Source of the DNA: a virus
Virus record (IMG/VR): IMGVR_UViG_3300025280_000049
Coordinates: 1-46,746 of that record
Direction: 5' to 3' (one strand)
Length of the DNA: 46,746 nt
Within the stretch, counting starts at the first letter, position 1. Each line of letters starts with the position of its first letter. The notes beneath the pieces were generated by a model. It made no database searches and was not told the DNA's origin. It worked only from the letters and a program-made list of their open reading frames with translations. Below, piece by piece: positions 6,961 through 14,882 of this stretch. The translations under genes were made by a program, and so were the position numbers.

Positions 6961-8900
6961 AGAAGGTTAGATGTTTTGACATCGAGGCAGATGGCTTACT
7001 CCACGAGATAACAAAGGTACATTGTGGGGTGGTCTCCGACCTTAAAGGAAAGAGCGTATGTAAGTTTAGACCAGACCAGATAGAAGAACTTCTTGCAGAA
7101 CTCCAATCAGCAGATGTTCTCATTGGGCACAACATCCTTAGTTATGATCTTCCAGCGTTGAAGAAGTTATACGGATTTGAGTATAAGGGGCAGGTAGTAG
7201 ATACTCTCGTAATGAGTAGGCTACAGAAACCTGATAGACCTGTACCAATCCACGCTAAGGATAGGGCTAAGGCTGTCAAGACACACTCTCTCTACACATG
7301 GGGTGTAAGAGTAGGAGTCGATAAGCCTGACTATGATGAGTGGGATGAGTTCGATGAGGACATGCTGCACAGATGTTCAGAGGATGTCCGTATCAACTGT
7401 CTAGTATTCTTCGAACTAATGAAGGAGGTACAGGGACAGAGCTGGAAGAACGCACACAAACTTACATTCAAACTCTTCGAGAACTTACATAAGCAGGAGG
7501 AATATGGCTGGTTAGTAGACAGAGAATATATGGACAAGTCAATCAGTCTACTAACTCATTGGATGGATAGGATTGACAGAGCTATTCACCCCTACCTACC
7601 GCTTAAGGTTGTTGTCGAAGAGACTAAAACCAAAGGGGAGTATGGCTTTGTCAAGAAGCCCTTCAAGAAAGACCGAACCTACACCCAGCAAGTTCTTAAG
7701 TGGATGGATGCTGCTGATATTGGTCCTGATAAAAGAACTGTGGTGGGCCCTTTTACTCGTATATCTTTTAGGTTGGTATCTTTAGACAGCAATGACGAGA
7801 CCAAAGAGTTTCTTCTCAGAGAGGGGTGGGAGCCTGAGACATGGAACTTTAAGAAGGATAAGAAGGGTAAACCTGTCAAGGATGATGGCGGTCAACTAAT
7901 CTATACTAGCCCTAAGCTTCACGGGGATGATCCTTTCGTAGGTATTGAGGGTGGGGTAGGTAGATTGATTGCTAAGCGTGTCCAGTGTAGACACAGACGC
8001 TCTCAAATAGAAGGATGGATTAAGCTAATCAGGCCTGATGGCAGGATTAGCGCTCGTGTAGCAGGTATAGCAACTACCGGGAGGATGAAGCATGCCGCTA
8101 TTGTTAATGTCCCCGGCGGTGATGCGTTCTTTGGCAAGCAAATGCGTACTTGTTTCACTTGCAAACCCGGGTATGTCTTGGTGGGTTGTGACTCAGCAGG
8201 TTGCCAGAACCGAATGCTTGCCGCAAGAGTTGGTGATCCGTTCTTTACAGAGACTCTCATTCACGGAGACAAGAACCTCGGCACCTCTATCCATCACGTT
8301 AACCAACGAGCAATTAAGGAAGTTGCAGGGCTTGACGTGTCTTATCACATGGCAAAAACCCTCAACTATGCCTTCATGTTCGGAGCCTCAGACAAGAAGC
8401 TGGCTAGTTCTTACGGCTCCACAAGCATTGAGCTTGGGGCTAGAATCCGAGAAGCCTTACTATCGGTGGCTGCGGGCTTTGAAAGATTGGTTAATGAACT
8501 GACAAAGGAGTGGAGAAGTAACGCTAAGAAGCGTCTCAACAAGTGGGGTAAGATGGATTACTACCACGGCTGGGTAACTGGTCTTGATGGTCGTCCTATC
8601 TATATTGAATCAGAACATCAGATTCTGGTTTATGTCCTACAATCTGATGAAGCAATCATGATGACTGCGGCCTATAATCTTGTATGCAAGAGACTTGCTA
8701 AGAAGTATAGATACGGAGTTGATTATGGTGTGGTCTGTTTCTATCATGATGAGTACACTATCGAGTGTCGGGAGGAAATAGCTAAAGATGTAGCCCGTAT
8801 AGCAGAGAAGTGTATCGTAGACGCTGGTAAGTTCTACAAGATCGCTTGTCCTCACTCGGGGGAAGCGGAAATAGGGAGAAATTGGTTTGAAATTCACTGA
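6954..8900 (+). CDS. DNA polymerase, family A (T7 gp5-like) with 3'-5' exonuclease
   Basis: A 648-residue replicative polymerase. The exonuclease part has Asp9 and Glu11 (FDIEAD) and HNILSYDLPAL; the third motif reads HRCSEDV and lacks the usual tyrosine four residues before the Asp. Polymerase motif A is GCDSAGCQNRMLA, motif B is KTLNYAFMFGASDKK with Tyr at the dideoxy-selectivity position, and motif C is YHDEYTIEC. It is slightly shorter than T7 gp5 (704). It starts within the nucleotidyltransferase gene and runs into the next small gene. Confidence 0.96.
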   Translation: MVKKVRCFDIEADGLLHEITKVHCGVVSDLKGKSVCKFRPDQIEELLAELQSADVLIGHNILSYDLPALKKLYGFEYKGQVVDTLVMSRLQKPDRPVPIHAKDRAKAVKTHSLYTWGVRVGVDKPDYDEWDEFDEDMLHRCSEDVRINCLVFFELMKEVQGQSWKNAHKLTFKLFENLHKQEEYGWLVDREYMDKSISLLTHWMDRIDRAIHPYLPLKVVVEETKTKGEYGFVKKPFKKDRTYTQQVLKWMDAADIGPDKRTVVGPFTRISFRLVSLDSNDETKEFLLREGWEPETWNFKKDKKGKPVKDDGGQLIYTSPKLHGDDPFVGIEGGVGRLIAKRVQCRHRRSQIEGWIKLIRPDGRISARVAGIATTGRMKHAAIVNVPGGDAFFGKQMRTCFTCKPGYVLVGCDSAGCQNRMLAARVGDPFFTETLIHGDKNLGTSIHHVNQRAIKEVAGLDVSYHMAKTLNYAFMFGASDKKLASSYGSTSIELGARIREALLSVAAGFERLVNELTKEWRSNAKKRLNKWGKMDYYHGWVTGLDGRPIYIESEHQILVYVLQSDEAIMMTAAYNLVCKRLAKKYRYGVDYGVVCFYHDEYTIECREEIAKDVARIAEKCIVDAGKFYKIACPHSGEAEIGRNWFEIH

Positions 8901-9078
8901 CATGTCTACAAAACAGTGGGTAGATTTTGAACTCTCAAGGCAAGAGAAGTTGGTAGAAGAGATAGCTGACTTACCTTGGGAAGAGTATGTCGATAAGCAA
9001 AAAGAGCTGATAGATCATATAGCTAAAGCTCAGGTGTTACGTACCGTCCAAAAGAAACTGAACGAAGAGGCTAAATAA
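8887..9078 (+). CDS. Small helical hypothetical protein
   Basis: A 63-residue, charged, helix-rich product (about a third Glu/Lys). I take the TTG start at 8887, because AGGGAG lies about seven bases upstream; the ATG at 8902 has no convincing ribosome-binding site. It overlaps the polymerase gene end. No family recognised; it could be a small replication accessory protein. Confidence 0.6.
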   Translation: MKFTDMSTKQWVDFELSRQEKLVEEIADLPWEEYVDKQKELIDHIAKAQVLRTVQKKLNEEAK

Positions 9079-9079
9079 T

Positions 9080-9826
9080 ATGGCTTTGAACGCGAAGAAA
9101 GTACCTAAAGCTGGTGGTAACGGAAGTAACTTCAAGAAGCAAGACCCAGTAGAGCCGGGTACATACCCTGCCCGTCTGGTACAAATCCTTGACCTAGGGG
9201 TACAACCTCAGCGCCCCTACAAGGGCACAGAGAAACCGCCCTGTCAGACTATCCAACTGACATGGGAGCTTGTAGATGAGTTCATGACTGACGAAGAGGG
9301 TAATGAATTAGAGGACAAGCCTCGTTGGATTAGTGAGACTATGCCCTTCCGTAACTTGGAGAGTGACCTAGCCAAGTCTACTAAGCGGTATAAGGCTCTC
9401 GACCCTAAGGAAGAGTTTGAAGGGGATTTCTCTCAGCTGTTGGGCTTGCCTGCTAATGTCCTTCTCACTACGTATCAAGTGAAGAACGGGCCTAACGCTG
9501 GTAACGAGAACAACGCTGTTGATAATGTAACAGCTATGCGTCCTCGTGATGCAGCTAAAACCCCTGAGCTTGTTAACGAACCTAAGATTTTTGTCTTGGA
9601 CGAGCCAGACCTTGAAGTATTCTTGAGCCTTCCTGACTTCTTGCAAGAGAAAATTAAGGCCAACCTAGAATACGCAGGAAGCCCCCTACAAGAGGCGCTA
9701 GAGGGAGGCAGTAGTAAGCCTAAGGGTAAGGCTAAGAAAGCTCCTGAGGAAGCTCCTGAAGAACCTGAGAGTGATGAACAACCTGATCTTGGAGATGACG
9801 ATGACGATATGCCGTGGGACGATTAA
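9080..9826 (+). CDS. Single-stranded DNA-binding protein-like
   Basis: A 248-residue protein with a compact N-terminal domain and a C-terminal tail rich in Pro/Glu and then Asp, ending DDDDDMPWDD. An acidic tail with a terminal aromatic cluster is characteristic of phage SSBs (T7 gp2.5-type) and of bacterial SSB, where it recruits replication partners. A KKAPEEAPEE linker joins domain and tail. Its place between polymerase and 5'-3' exonuclease supports the role. The OB fold itself cannot be proven by eye. Confidence 0.78.
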   Translation: MALNAKKVPKAGGNGSNFKKQDPVEPGTYPARLVQILDLGVQPQRPYKGTEKPPCQTIQLTWELVDEFMTDEEGNELEDKPRWISETMPFRNLESDLAKSTKRYKALDPKEEFEGDFSQLLGLPANVLLTTYQVKNGPNAGNENNAVDNVTAMRPRDAAKTPELVNEPKIFVLDEPDLEVFLSLPDFLQEKIKANLEYAGSPLQEALEGGSSKPKGKAKKAPEEAPEEPESDEQPDLGDDDDDMPWDD

Positions 9827-9827
9827 T

Positions 9828-9953
9828 ATGAACTACTCTACTACACATAAAGGTTTACCTCTCTTCCACTTCTGTATTCGAGAGGTGTATCGGGAGAACT
9901 TGAAAAAGAATCTAGCCGAGAAGGCTTGGCAGGAGTATGTAGATGGGGATTAA
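9828..9953 (+). CDS. Small hypothetical protein
   Basis: A 41-residue ORF starting one base after the SSB-like gene stop and overlapping the next gene (start 9943). It is basic and aromatic with no recognised motif. Supported only by tight packing. Confidence 0.5.
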   Translation: MNYSTTHKGLPLFHFCIREVYRENLKKNLAEKAWQEYVDGD

Positions 9954-10194
9954 TGTTGGTGATCCAGTAATTCTCAAGGATGCTAGCAAGCTTAAGAAGT
10001 ATGGCTTGTCCAAGGATATGAAGGGATACTGCAACAGTATCTCCATCATTCCGGGAGAGGGTGAGTATATTTGGTTCATGCCTGATGGTATCAAACAGAG
10101 CTATGTCATCACCCTTGACCGTTGTATCCTCGATGAAGAACGTCTTCAAGCAATGAAGGAAGAGGGAGATGACAACAGCTCTCATCGACGGTGA
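9943..10194 (+). CDS. Small hypothetical protein, possible beta-barrel
   Basis: An 83-residue protein opening with GINVGDPVILKD, a pattern seen at the start of small SH3-like or KOW-type barrels. The start overlaps the upstream ORF and the end overlaps the exonuclease gene. No function can be assigned; the fold idea is weak. Confidence 0.65.
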   Translation: MGINVGDPVILKDASKLKKYGLSKDMKGYCNSISIIPGEGEYIWFMPDGIKQSYVITLDRCILDEERLQAMKEEGDDNSSHRR

Positions 10195-11044
10195 TATATT
10201 GCTCTATGAGTGTGGGTTCGCTGGTGAGTACAAAGACGAAGAGACAGGAGAGAAGGCTCCTAAGAACTTCGAGGACGTAAAGGAGATACTGGACCAGCGA
10301 ATCCTAGAGATTTGTGAAGCTGTTGAGGCCACGGAACGGCCTCTTATTTTCCTAACTGGTGATGAGAGGTTACTGAAAAGTGTCAACAAAGAACGTAGTC
10401 GTAGAGGGGAAGAGGCTCTTCCTTGGAAACCTAACTTTAGGTTTGAGGTCGCTAAGAGTCGTCCTTACAAAGAGCGAACAAGCACTAAGCCCTACCATTA
10501 TCACAACCTTCGAGCCTACCTTCGAAGCAGGTATAAAGTCCGTATTGCTTGGGGCATGGAAGCTGACGATTTGCTTTCAATACATCAAGTTCTCTCTGGG
10601 TGCGGACAAGACACAGTTATCTGTTCCAGAGACAAAGATTTACGAATAGTACCGGGCCTCCACTATGGCTGGGAGTGTGGACTCCAAGCTGAGTTTGGTC
10701 CTGAGTTAGTAGACGAGCTAGGCTACCTTAATGAACCCACCAAGAGTGGTCTTAAAGGTGTAGGTCTTAAGTTCTTCTACGCTCAGATGATTATGGGGGA
10801 TGGAACAGATACCATACCCGGACTACCCGGTGGTGGTAAAGCACTTGCATACAAGAGCCTCAAAGACTGTGGCTCAGAGGAAGAACTTTATGAAACCACG
10901 GCTGAGTTATATAGAAAAAAGATTGGGGATTCTTGGGCTGATTATTTTCAGGAGCAGGCAAGCTTACTCTGGATGGTTCAGCAACTCGATGAGGAAGGAA
11001 ACCCCATCCTATATGTACCTCCTGTACACAGACAGGTGCCCTAG
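10169..11044 (+). CDS. 5'-3' exonuclease / flap nuclease (T7 gp6-like)
   Basis: A 291-residue FEN-family nuclease that removes RNA primers and processes 5' ends, supplying nucleotides from host DNA. The acidic metal-site motifs are visible in order: ALIDGDILLY (Asp7, Asp9), GMEADDLLS (about 131-139), CSRDKDLRIVPG (about 153-164) and GDGTDTIPGLPGGG (about 212-225, helix-hairpin-helix region). The start overlaps the previous gene by 26 bases. Confidence 0.93.
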   Translation: MTTALIDGDILLYECGFAGEYKDEETGEKAPKNFEDVKEILDQRILEICEAVEATERPLIFLTGDERLLKSVNKERSRRGEEALPWKPNFRFEVAKSRPYKERTSTKPYHYHNLRAYLRSRYKVRIAWGMEADDLLSIHQVLSGCGQDTVICSRDKDLRIVPGLHYGWECGLQAEFGPELVDELGYLNEPTKSGLKGVGLKFFYAQMIMGDGTDTIPGLPGGGKALAYKSLKDCGSEEELYETTAELYRKKIGDSWADYFQEQASLLWMVQQLDEEGNPILYVPPVHRQVP

Positions 11045-11165
11045 GTGTACATCTAGGCTGTTCTTCGACAGCTTTGAAACGTATAAGAAAGGTGTAAAAG
11101 GAGAGATTGCTAGGTATGAGTGTTCCAACCCCGAGTGTGACTATGTACGACGAGAGAATCAATAA
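11013..11165 (+). CDS. Small zinc-ribbon protein
   Basis: A 50-residue product with C-x2-C (CPRC) near the N-terminus and C-x4-C (CSNPEC) near the C-terminus, a four-cysteine zinc ribbon. It starts inside the end of the exonuclease gene; a purine-rich GAGGAAGGAA lies further upstream than ideal. Small zinc ribbons of this kind are common, uncharacterised phage proteins that often bind nucleic acid. Confidence 0.65.
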   Translation: MYLLYTDRCPRCTSRLFFDSFETYKKGVKGEIARYECSNPECDYVRRENQ

Positions 11166-11331
11166 GACTATGATTGAACAGTTCTACAACAAGATTGCTA
11201 GAGACAAGATTAAATTCCTTCTAGATCGGGGTGGTGTGTTGGAACTAGTAGACGAAGAGGTGGCAACTATCAAGTGTGACAATGGTGTTGCTGAGGTGTG
11301 TATATATGGCTCAGTACGCTGGATTGCTTAG
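11116..11331 (+). CDS. Small hypothetical protein
   Basis: About 71 residues from the ATG at 11116. TTG 11107 and ATG 11143 or 11170 are alternatives, and none has a strong ribosome-binding site. The conserved-looking core starts at IEQFYNKIARDKIKFLLDRGG, acidic and alpha-beta. It lies between the zinc-ribbon and HNH genes. Not recognised. Confidence 0.5.
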   Translation: MSVPTPSVTMYDERINKTMIEQFYNKIARDKIKFLLDRGGVLELVDEEVATIKCDNGVAEVCIYGSVRWIA

Positions 11332-11340
11332 GAGAATAGT

Positions 11341-11760
11341 ATGGCTGGTGGCCGTCCGTCAGGACCTAAAGAACATTGTGGAGGACGTTGGACTAGAGCA
11401 AGGAAACGCTCGTTCATCACCTCCCTTCTTCGTCAGGGGACACGTAGATGGGCCCCTATCACAGACGTAGACAGAGCAGCTACAACTAAACGGGGGTTCA
11501 GACTATGTGCTGAGTGTAAGCAAGAGGTACCTGTTACCACAAGAGAGGGTGGCAAGAAGGTTAAGAACACATTTGTTGATCATATTGTCCCCATTGTACC
11601 CCCAGAGAAAGGGTTCACTAGTTGGGACAACTTCATTGAGGGGCTCTTCTGTGAAGAAGACAACCTTCAAGTTCTTTGTAGGGAGTGCCACACTAGCAAG
11701 TCAAATGAAGAACGAGCCATTGCTGCCCAACGTCGGGATAACGAAAAGGAAACTAAATGA
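11341..11760 (+). CDS. HNH endonuclease
   Basis: A 139-residue HNH nuclease with a treble-clef zinc site (CAEC ... CREC) flanking the active-site strand VDHIVPI and the helix containing NLQVLCRECHTSKS. The N-terminal 50 residues are basic and probably bind DNA. It could be a genuine replication or recombination nuclease, filling the role of T7 endonuclease I which I do not find here, or a free-standing homing endonuclease. Its integration in the operon (overlap with the next ATG) leans toward the former. Confidence 0.85.
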   Translation: MAGGRPSGPKEHCGGRWTRARKRSFITSLLRQGTRRWAPITDVDRAATTKRGFRLCAECKQEVPVTTREGGKKVKNTFVDHIVPIVPPEKGFTSWDNFIEGLFCEEDNLQVLCRECHTSKSNEERAIAAQRRDNEKETK

Positions 11761-12032
11761 GCTATAAAGGCTATGCCACATTCGAAGACGTTGAGAACGT
11801 ACGTATCCGAACTTGGAACCGAGTTGCTACAGCCTTCAACATCTACGAAGATAAGGGAGATGACTTCCTAGTTGGCTATCTAGAACAGTTCTCTGAGAAA
11901 GATCAAGGACTAATTCGTATTGTCTTTGAGCGTCTAGTAGCTATGCGTAAGAAGATGGGGGCTAAGGAAGGTTATGAGTATGTGAAGCGTGAGCTTTGTT
12001 ACCGGGAGGAAGAAGATGACAGCACTGAATAA
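11757..12032 (+). CDS. Hypothetical protein
   Basis: A 91-residue helical acidic protein, starting in an ATGA overlap with the HNH gene and overlapping the DUF3310 gene. No motif recognised. Confidence 0.65.
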   Translation: MSYKGYATFEDVENVRIRTWNRVATAFNIYEDKGDDFLVGYLEQFSEKDQGLIRIVFERLVAMRKKMGAKEGYEYVKRELCYREEEDDSTE

Positions 12033-12231
12033 ACAAGAAGGTGGTGGTCATTACAAAGATTGTGCTATCCAGCCTGTAGAGTACATCTACCATAACGGTA
12101 TTGGATACTTAGAAGGTAACATCATCAAGTATGCTACTCGTCATCGAGATAAGAATGGTGCTGAGGACTTGAAGAAAGTTATCCATTACGCAGAACTTCT
12201 CCTTGAATTGGAGTATAACGTTGAAAGTTGA
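12016..12231 (+). CDS. DUF3310 family protein
   Basis: A 71-residue protein matching the small DUF3310 pattern: HYKDCAIQPVEYI, then GNIIKYATRH and GAEDLKKVIHYAELLLELE. The ATG at 12016 follows GGGAGGAAGA; a longer GTG start at 11989 would lie in the preceding gene. The family is widespread in phages and related to a domain of the T7 gp1.7 nucleotide kinase, so a nucleotide-metabolism role next to ThyX is plausible but not shown. Confidence 0.8.
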   Translation: MTALNKQEGGGHYKDCAIQPVEYIYHNGIGYLEGNIIKYATRHRDKNGAEDLKKVIHYAELLLELEYNVES

Positions 12232-12862
12232 TTACATTGATCACATGGGGAATGACGAGCGAGTGGCAGATTCTGCTCGTGTTTCGTTCGATAAGATTGC
12301 TTCAAACTACTCAAAGGAGCAAAATGATAAACTCATTTCTTTCTTGGCTAGGAACGGGCACTTCAGCCCCTTCACCCACCCGCAACTTACATTACGATAC
12401 ACGGTTCCCATCTTCGTAGCCAGACAAGAGTTCAAACACATTGTTGGCTTTACACGTAATGAGGTTAGTAGGCGTTACGTAGATGAAAATCCTGAGTTCT
12501 TTGAGCCTGTTGCTTGGAGGTCTCGCCCAGATAAAAGTATCAAGCAAGGAAGTGGAGAGAACCTAGACAGGGGCCTACAAGAATACTATGACGAGTATTA
12601 CACACGTCTCCTTGAGTTTGTTGAAGAGATGTATAGGCAGATGGTTGTGGATGGTGTAGCCCCCGAACAGGCTAGGATGATTCTCCCCCAGTCAATGTAC
12701 ACTTCCTATTACATCACTGGTTCACTAGCAGCATTCGCTAGGTTCTATAAACAACGCTCTGATAATCACGCACAGAAAGAAATAAGACAGCTAGCTCAAA
12801 TGGTAGCAAATGTGGTAGAGCCTATCTACCCCATATCTTGGGAGGCACTTACAAGTGGATAG
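12221..12862 (+). CDS. thyX: Flavin-dependent thymidylate synthase (ThyX)
   Basis: A 213-residue ThyX, which methylates dUMP to dTMP using FAD, NADPH and methylene-tetrahydrofolate. I place the start at TTG 12221, with GGAG seven bases upstream; this gives the typical N-terminus KVDYIDHMGNDERVADSARVSF. The signature region reads KHIVGFTRNEVSRRY. The His, NE and SxRY are kept, but the canonical RHR-x7-S is altered to KHI with one extra residue. The C-terminal RxxxDxHAQxE helix (KQRSDNHAQKEI) is present. Its stop overlaps a homing endonuclease gene. Confidence 0.93.
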   Translation: MKVDYIDHMGNDERVADSARVSFDKIASNYSKEQNDKLISFLARNGHFSPFTHPQLTLRYTVPIFVARQEFKHIVGFTRNEVSRRYVDENPEFFEPVAWRSRPDKSIKQGSGENLDRGLQEYYDEYYTRLLEFVEEMYRQMVVDGVAPEQARMILPQSMYTSYYITGSLAAFARFYKQRSDNHAQKEIRQLAQMVANVVEPIYPISWEALTSG

Positions 12863-13283
12863 TTTTTCGAAAGGGTACCTATCGGGGCTGATTGACGGGG
12901 AGGGATACTTCTACATATCAAAATCCCGGGGGAGGTACAAGAGGGAGTATGTATACCAACCCTACTTCGGCATAACCATGCGGGAAAGAGAACCTCTTCA
13001 GCTTTTTATTGATCAGTATGGAGGAAAACTAACGGACATCAAGGGCCGAGGAGAGAATCACAATGATTACTTCGAGTGGAAATGCAACGGAAATCGTTTG
13101 AGAAGGATTTGCGAAGAGTTCTCTGGGGCATTGGTTGTAAAAGTATCGCAGATTTCCATTATAAAAGACTTTATGGAACTCCAGAAGAAGACAGGGAATC
13201 AGCCTGTCTCAGATGAAAATTACTCTGAGCAAGAAAAACTATACTGGTTAATGAGAAAAGCTAACAAGAGAGGGAAACTATGA
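12855..13283 (+). CDS. LAGLIDADG homing endonuclease, free-standing
   Basis: A 142-residue single-motif LAGLIDADG protein; the signature is YLSGLIDGEGYFYI at residues 8-21. Single-motif members act as homodimers and cut long target sites to spread their own gene. It starts at GTG 12855, overlapping the end of thyX, and ends overlapping the exonuclease start. No intron or split gene surrounds it: both neighbours look intact. Base usage (runs of G and C) differs from the flanking genes, consistent with recent arrival. Confidence 0.88.
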   Translation: MDSFSKGYLSGLIDGEGYFYISKSRGRYKREYVYQPYFGITMREREPLQLFIDQYGGKLTDIKGRGENHNDYFEWKCNGNRLRRICEEFSGALVVKVSQISIIKDFMELQKKTGNQPVSDENYSEQEKLYWLMRKANKRGKL

Positions 13284-14044
13284 AAATCTTAGTTGTAGAC
13301 CTAGAAACTGCTCCGAAATTGGCTTACGTCTTTAACTTCTGGAACACTAACGTAGGGCTCAATCAAACTCTCTCATCAACCTACATCATGAGCTATGCGG
13401 CAAAGTGGCTAGGTAGTAACAAGGTAGCCTACGCTGAGACACGGGATGAGAATGATGAGATTCTATGTGAGCAGCTAGCCTCTTACTTCGACACAGCAGA
13501 CATGGTGATTGCACACAATGGGAGTAGGTTTGATATTCCTATCGTTCGTGCTAGATGTGTGCTCCATGGGATTAAGCCTTGGTCCCCTATCAAAGAGATT
13601 GATACACTCAAGGTTGCTAAGCGTGAGTTTAGGTTCGACAGGAACAGTTTGGCCTACCTAGCAGACTACTTAGGAGTAGAAGAGAAGGAAGAGCATAAGG
13701 AGTTTCCCGGCTTTGAGTTGTGGAGTGAATGTATCAAAGGAAACCCTGCTGCTTGGCGGGAGATGAAGAAGTATAACATTCAAGACGTAGAAACACTTGA
13801 GCAGGTGTACTTTAAGCTACGCCCTTGGATGACTAACCATCCCAACCTTGCTGTACTCGCTGAGAAGGATAAGGTGGTATGTCCGAAATGTGGTGGAGAC
13901 CATGTACAGTTCCGAGGTTATGCTTATACTAACGTAGGTAAGTATCACAAGTATCAATGTCAAGGATGTGGTGGTTGGGGGCGTACTCGATTTACCCAAT
14001 ATCCGAAGGATAAGCGTAATAGTCTGACGGTGAATGCGGTATGA
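13280..14044 (+). CDS. DEDDy 3'-5' exonuclease with C-terminal zinc ribbon
   Basis: A 254-residue RNase H-like exonuclease: VVDLET (Asp7, Glu9), IAHNGSRFDIPIV (about 78-90) and YNIQDVETL (about 165-173, Tyr-x3-Asp). A separate C-terminal zinc ribbon follows (CPKCGG ... CQGCGG), suited to nucleic-acid binding. The last residues RNSLTVNAV are remarkable, because partial copies of the DNA encoding them recur after each of the next two genes. It is a second proofreading-type nuclease in addition to the polymerase domain. Confidence 0.88.
   Translation: MKILVVDLETAPKLAYVFNFWNTNVGLNQTLSSTYIMSYAAKWLGSNKVAYAETRDENDEILCEQLASYFDTADMVIAHNGSRFDIPIVRARCVLHGIKPWSPIKEIDTLKVAKREFRFDRNSLAYLADYLGVEEKEEHKEFPGFELWSECIKGNPAAWREMKKYNIQDVETLEQVYFKLRPWMTNHPNLAVLAEKDKVVCPKCGGDHVQFRGYAYTNVGKYHKYQCQGCGGWGRTRFTQYPKDKRNSLTVNAV
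14027..14044 (+). repeat. Exonuclease 3'-end repeat, copy 1 (native end)
   Basis: ACGGTGAATGCGGTATGA encodes TVNAV-stop of the exonuclease and contains the ATG of the next gene. The related copies are at 14672-14689 and 14865-14882. Confidence 0.85.
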
Positions 14045-14658
14045 GGGTATTAATCGCGTGCGAAGAAAGCCAGGCGGTGTGTAAGGCATTCCGGGAGAGG
14101 GGTCACGAGGCTTTTTCTTCAGATATTAAACCCCCCTCGGGGGGAAAACCCGAGTGGCACATTCAAGGAGATGTTTTAGGGATTCTAAACGAGGGCTGGG
14201 ACCTGATGATAGCACATCCACCCTGCACTTATTTAACCACAACGGGGGCTAGGTGGTTATATAACAAAGATGGGAGTAAAAACGAGCAACGGTGGAAGGA
14301 CAGAGAAGAGGCATTAGTTTTTGTTAACTGCCTTTTAAACGCCCCCATACCCAAGATAGCTTTAGAAAACCCCGTAGGGGCAATTTCTTCTGAAATAAAG
14401 AAACCGTCTCAAATTATACAACCCTTTTGGTTTGGGGACAGTGCATCTAAAAAGACATGCCTATGGTTAAAAAACCTGCCCAATCTTGCCCCCACATCCT
14501 TGGTTGACGTTGAATATGTCACCACCTCTTCCGGGAAAAGATTCTCTAAGTGGTATTGGGAGACCTCTAGGTTAAAAGGGGAGGCAAGGAGGGCGGCGAG
14601 AAGTAAAACTTTCCAAGGAATAGCAAACGCTATGGCAGACCAATGGGGGTCACTTTGA
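14041..14658 (+). CDS. Cytosine-C5-methyltransferase-like protein (cassette gene)
   Basis: A 205-residue protein of a phage family related to DNA methyltransferases: N-terminal VLIACEESQAVCKAF (SAM-binding type loop with acidic residues), HPPCTYLTTTG (a PPC motif that would carry the nucleophilic Cys62) and ALENPVG (ENV-like motif VI). A classical target-recognition domain is missing, so activity is uncertain. The ATG lies in the exonuclease stop overlap. A second copy of the exonuclease C-terminal coding sequence follows directly, marking this gene as an inserted cassette. Codon and base use (long G/C and A runs) differ from neighbours. Confidence 0.75.
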   Translation: MRVLIACEESQAVCKAFRERGHEAFSSDIKPPSGGKPEWHIQGDVLGILNEGWDLMIAHPPCTYLTTTGARWLYNKDGSKNEQRWKDREEALVFVNCLLNAPIPKIALENPVGAISSEIKKPSQIIQPFWFGDSASKKTCLWLKNLPNLAPTSLVDVEYVTTSSGKRFSKWYWETSRLKGEARRAARSKTFQGIANAMADQWGSL

Positions 14659-14689
14659 GCGTAACCAACTTACGGTGAATGCTGTATGA
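14659..14689 (+). repeat. Exonuclease 3'-end repeat, copy 2
   Basis: Directly after the methyltransferase-like stop, GCGTAACC... to GTATGA would encode RNQLTVNAV-stop, against RNSLTVNAV at the true exonuclease end. The 18 bases at 14672-14689 differ from copy 1 at one position. The repeat's ATG starts the next gene. Confidence 0.85.
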
Positions 14690-14871
14690 AGACTAAAACT
14701 ACCTGTCAAAAGTGCGGAGATGATTTCTCCAATGAAAGTTTTGAGTTGGGGATATGTTGCGGGCTCCCTTTAGTGGAGATTCCTTTTACAAAAGAGGATT
14801 GGAAAAAAGAGATCCTTAGGAAAAAAGCAGAATCAAAAATCCAAGAAGAAGCTTCTAAATTGGGATGGTGA
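14686..14871 (+). CDS. Small zinc-finger protein (second cassette gene)
   Basis: A 61-residue protein with CQKCGDDF near the N-terminus and a CC pair at 24-25, suggesting one zinc site, followed by a charged helix. The ATG is inside repeat copy 2. A shorter repeat copy overlaps its end. Not recognised; its only notable property is the cassette context. Confidence 0.6.
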   Translation: MKTKTTCQKCGDDFSNESFELGICCGLPLVEIPFTKEDWKKEILRKKAESKIQEEASKLGW

Positions 14872-14882
14872 ACGCTGTATGA
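14865..14882 (+). repeat. Exonuclease 3'-end repeat, copy 3
   Basis: ATGGTGAACGCTGTATGA differs from copy 2 at three positions and in the exonuclease frame reads MVNAV-stop. It overlaps the stop of the zinc-finger gene and contains the ATG of the SLOG gene. Confidence 0.75.

Noticed and set aside
14041-14871. Defence or anti-defence island
   Set aside because: A methyltransferase-like gene is present but lacks a recognisable target domain and a paired restriction gene; the cassette explanation fits better.
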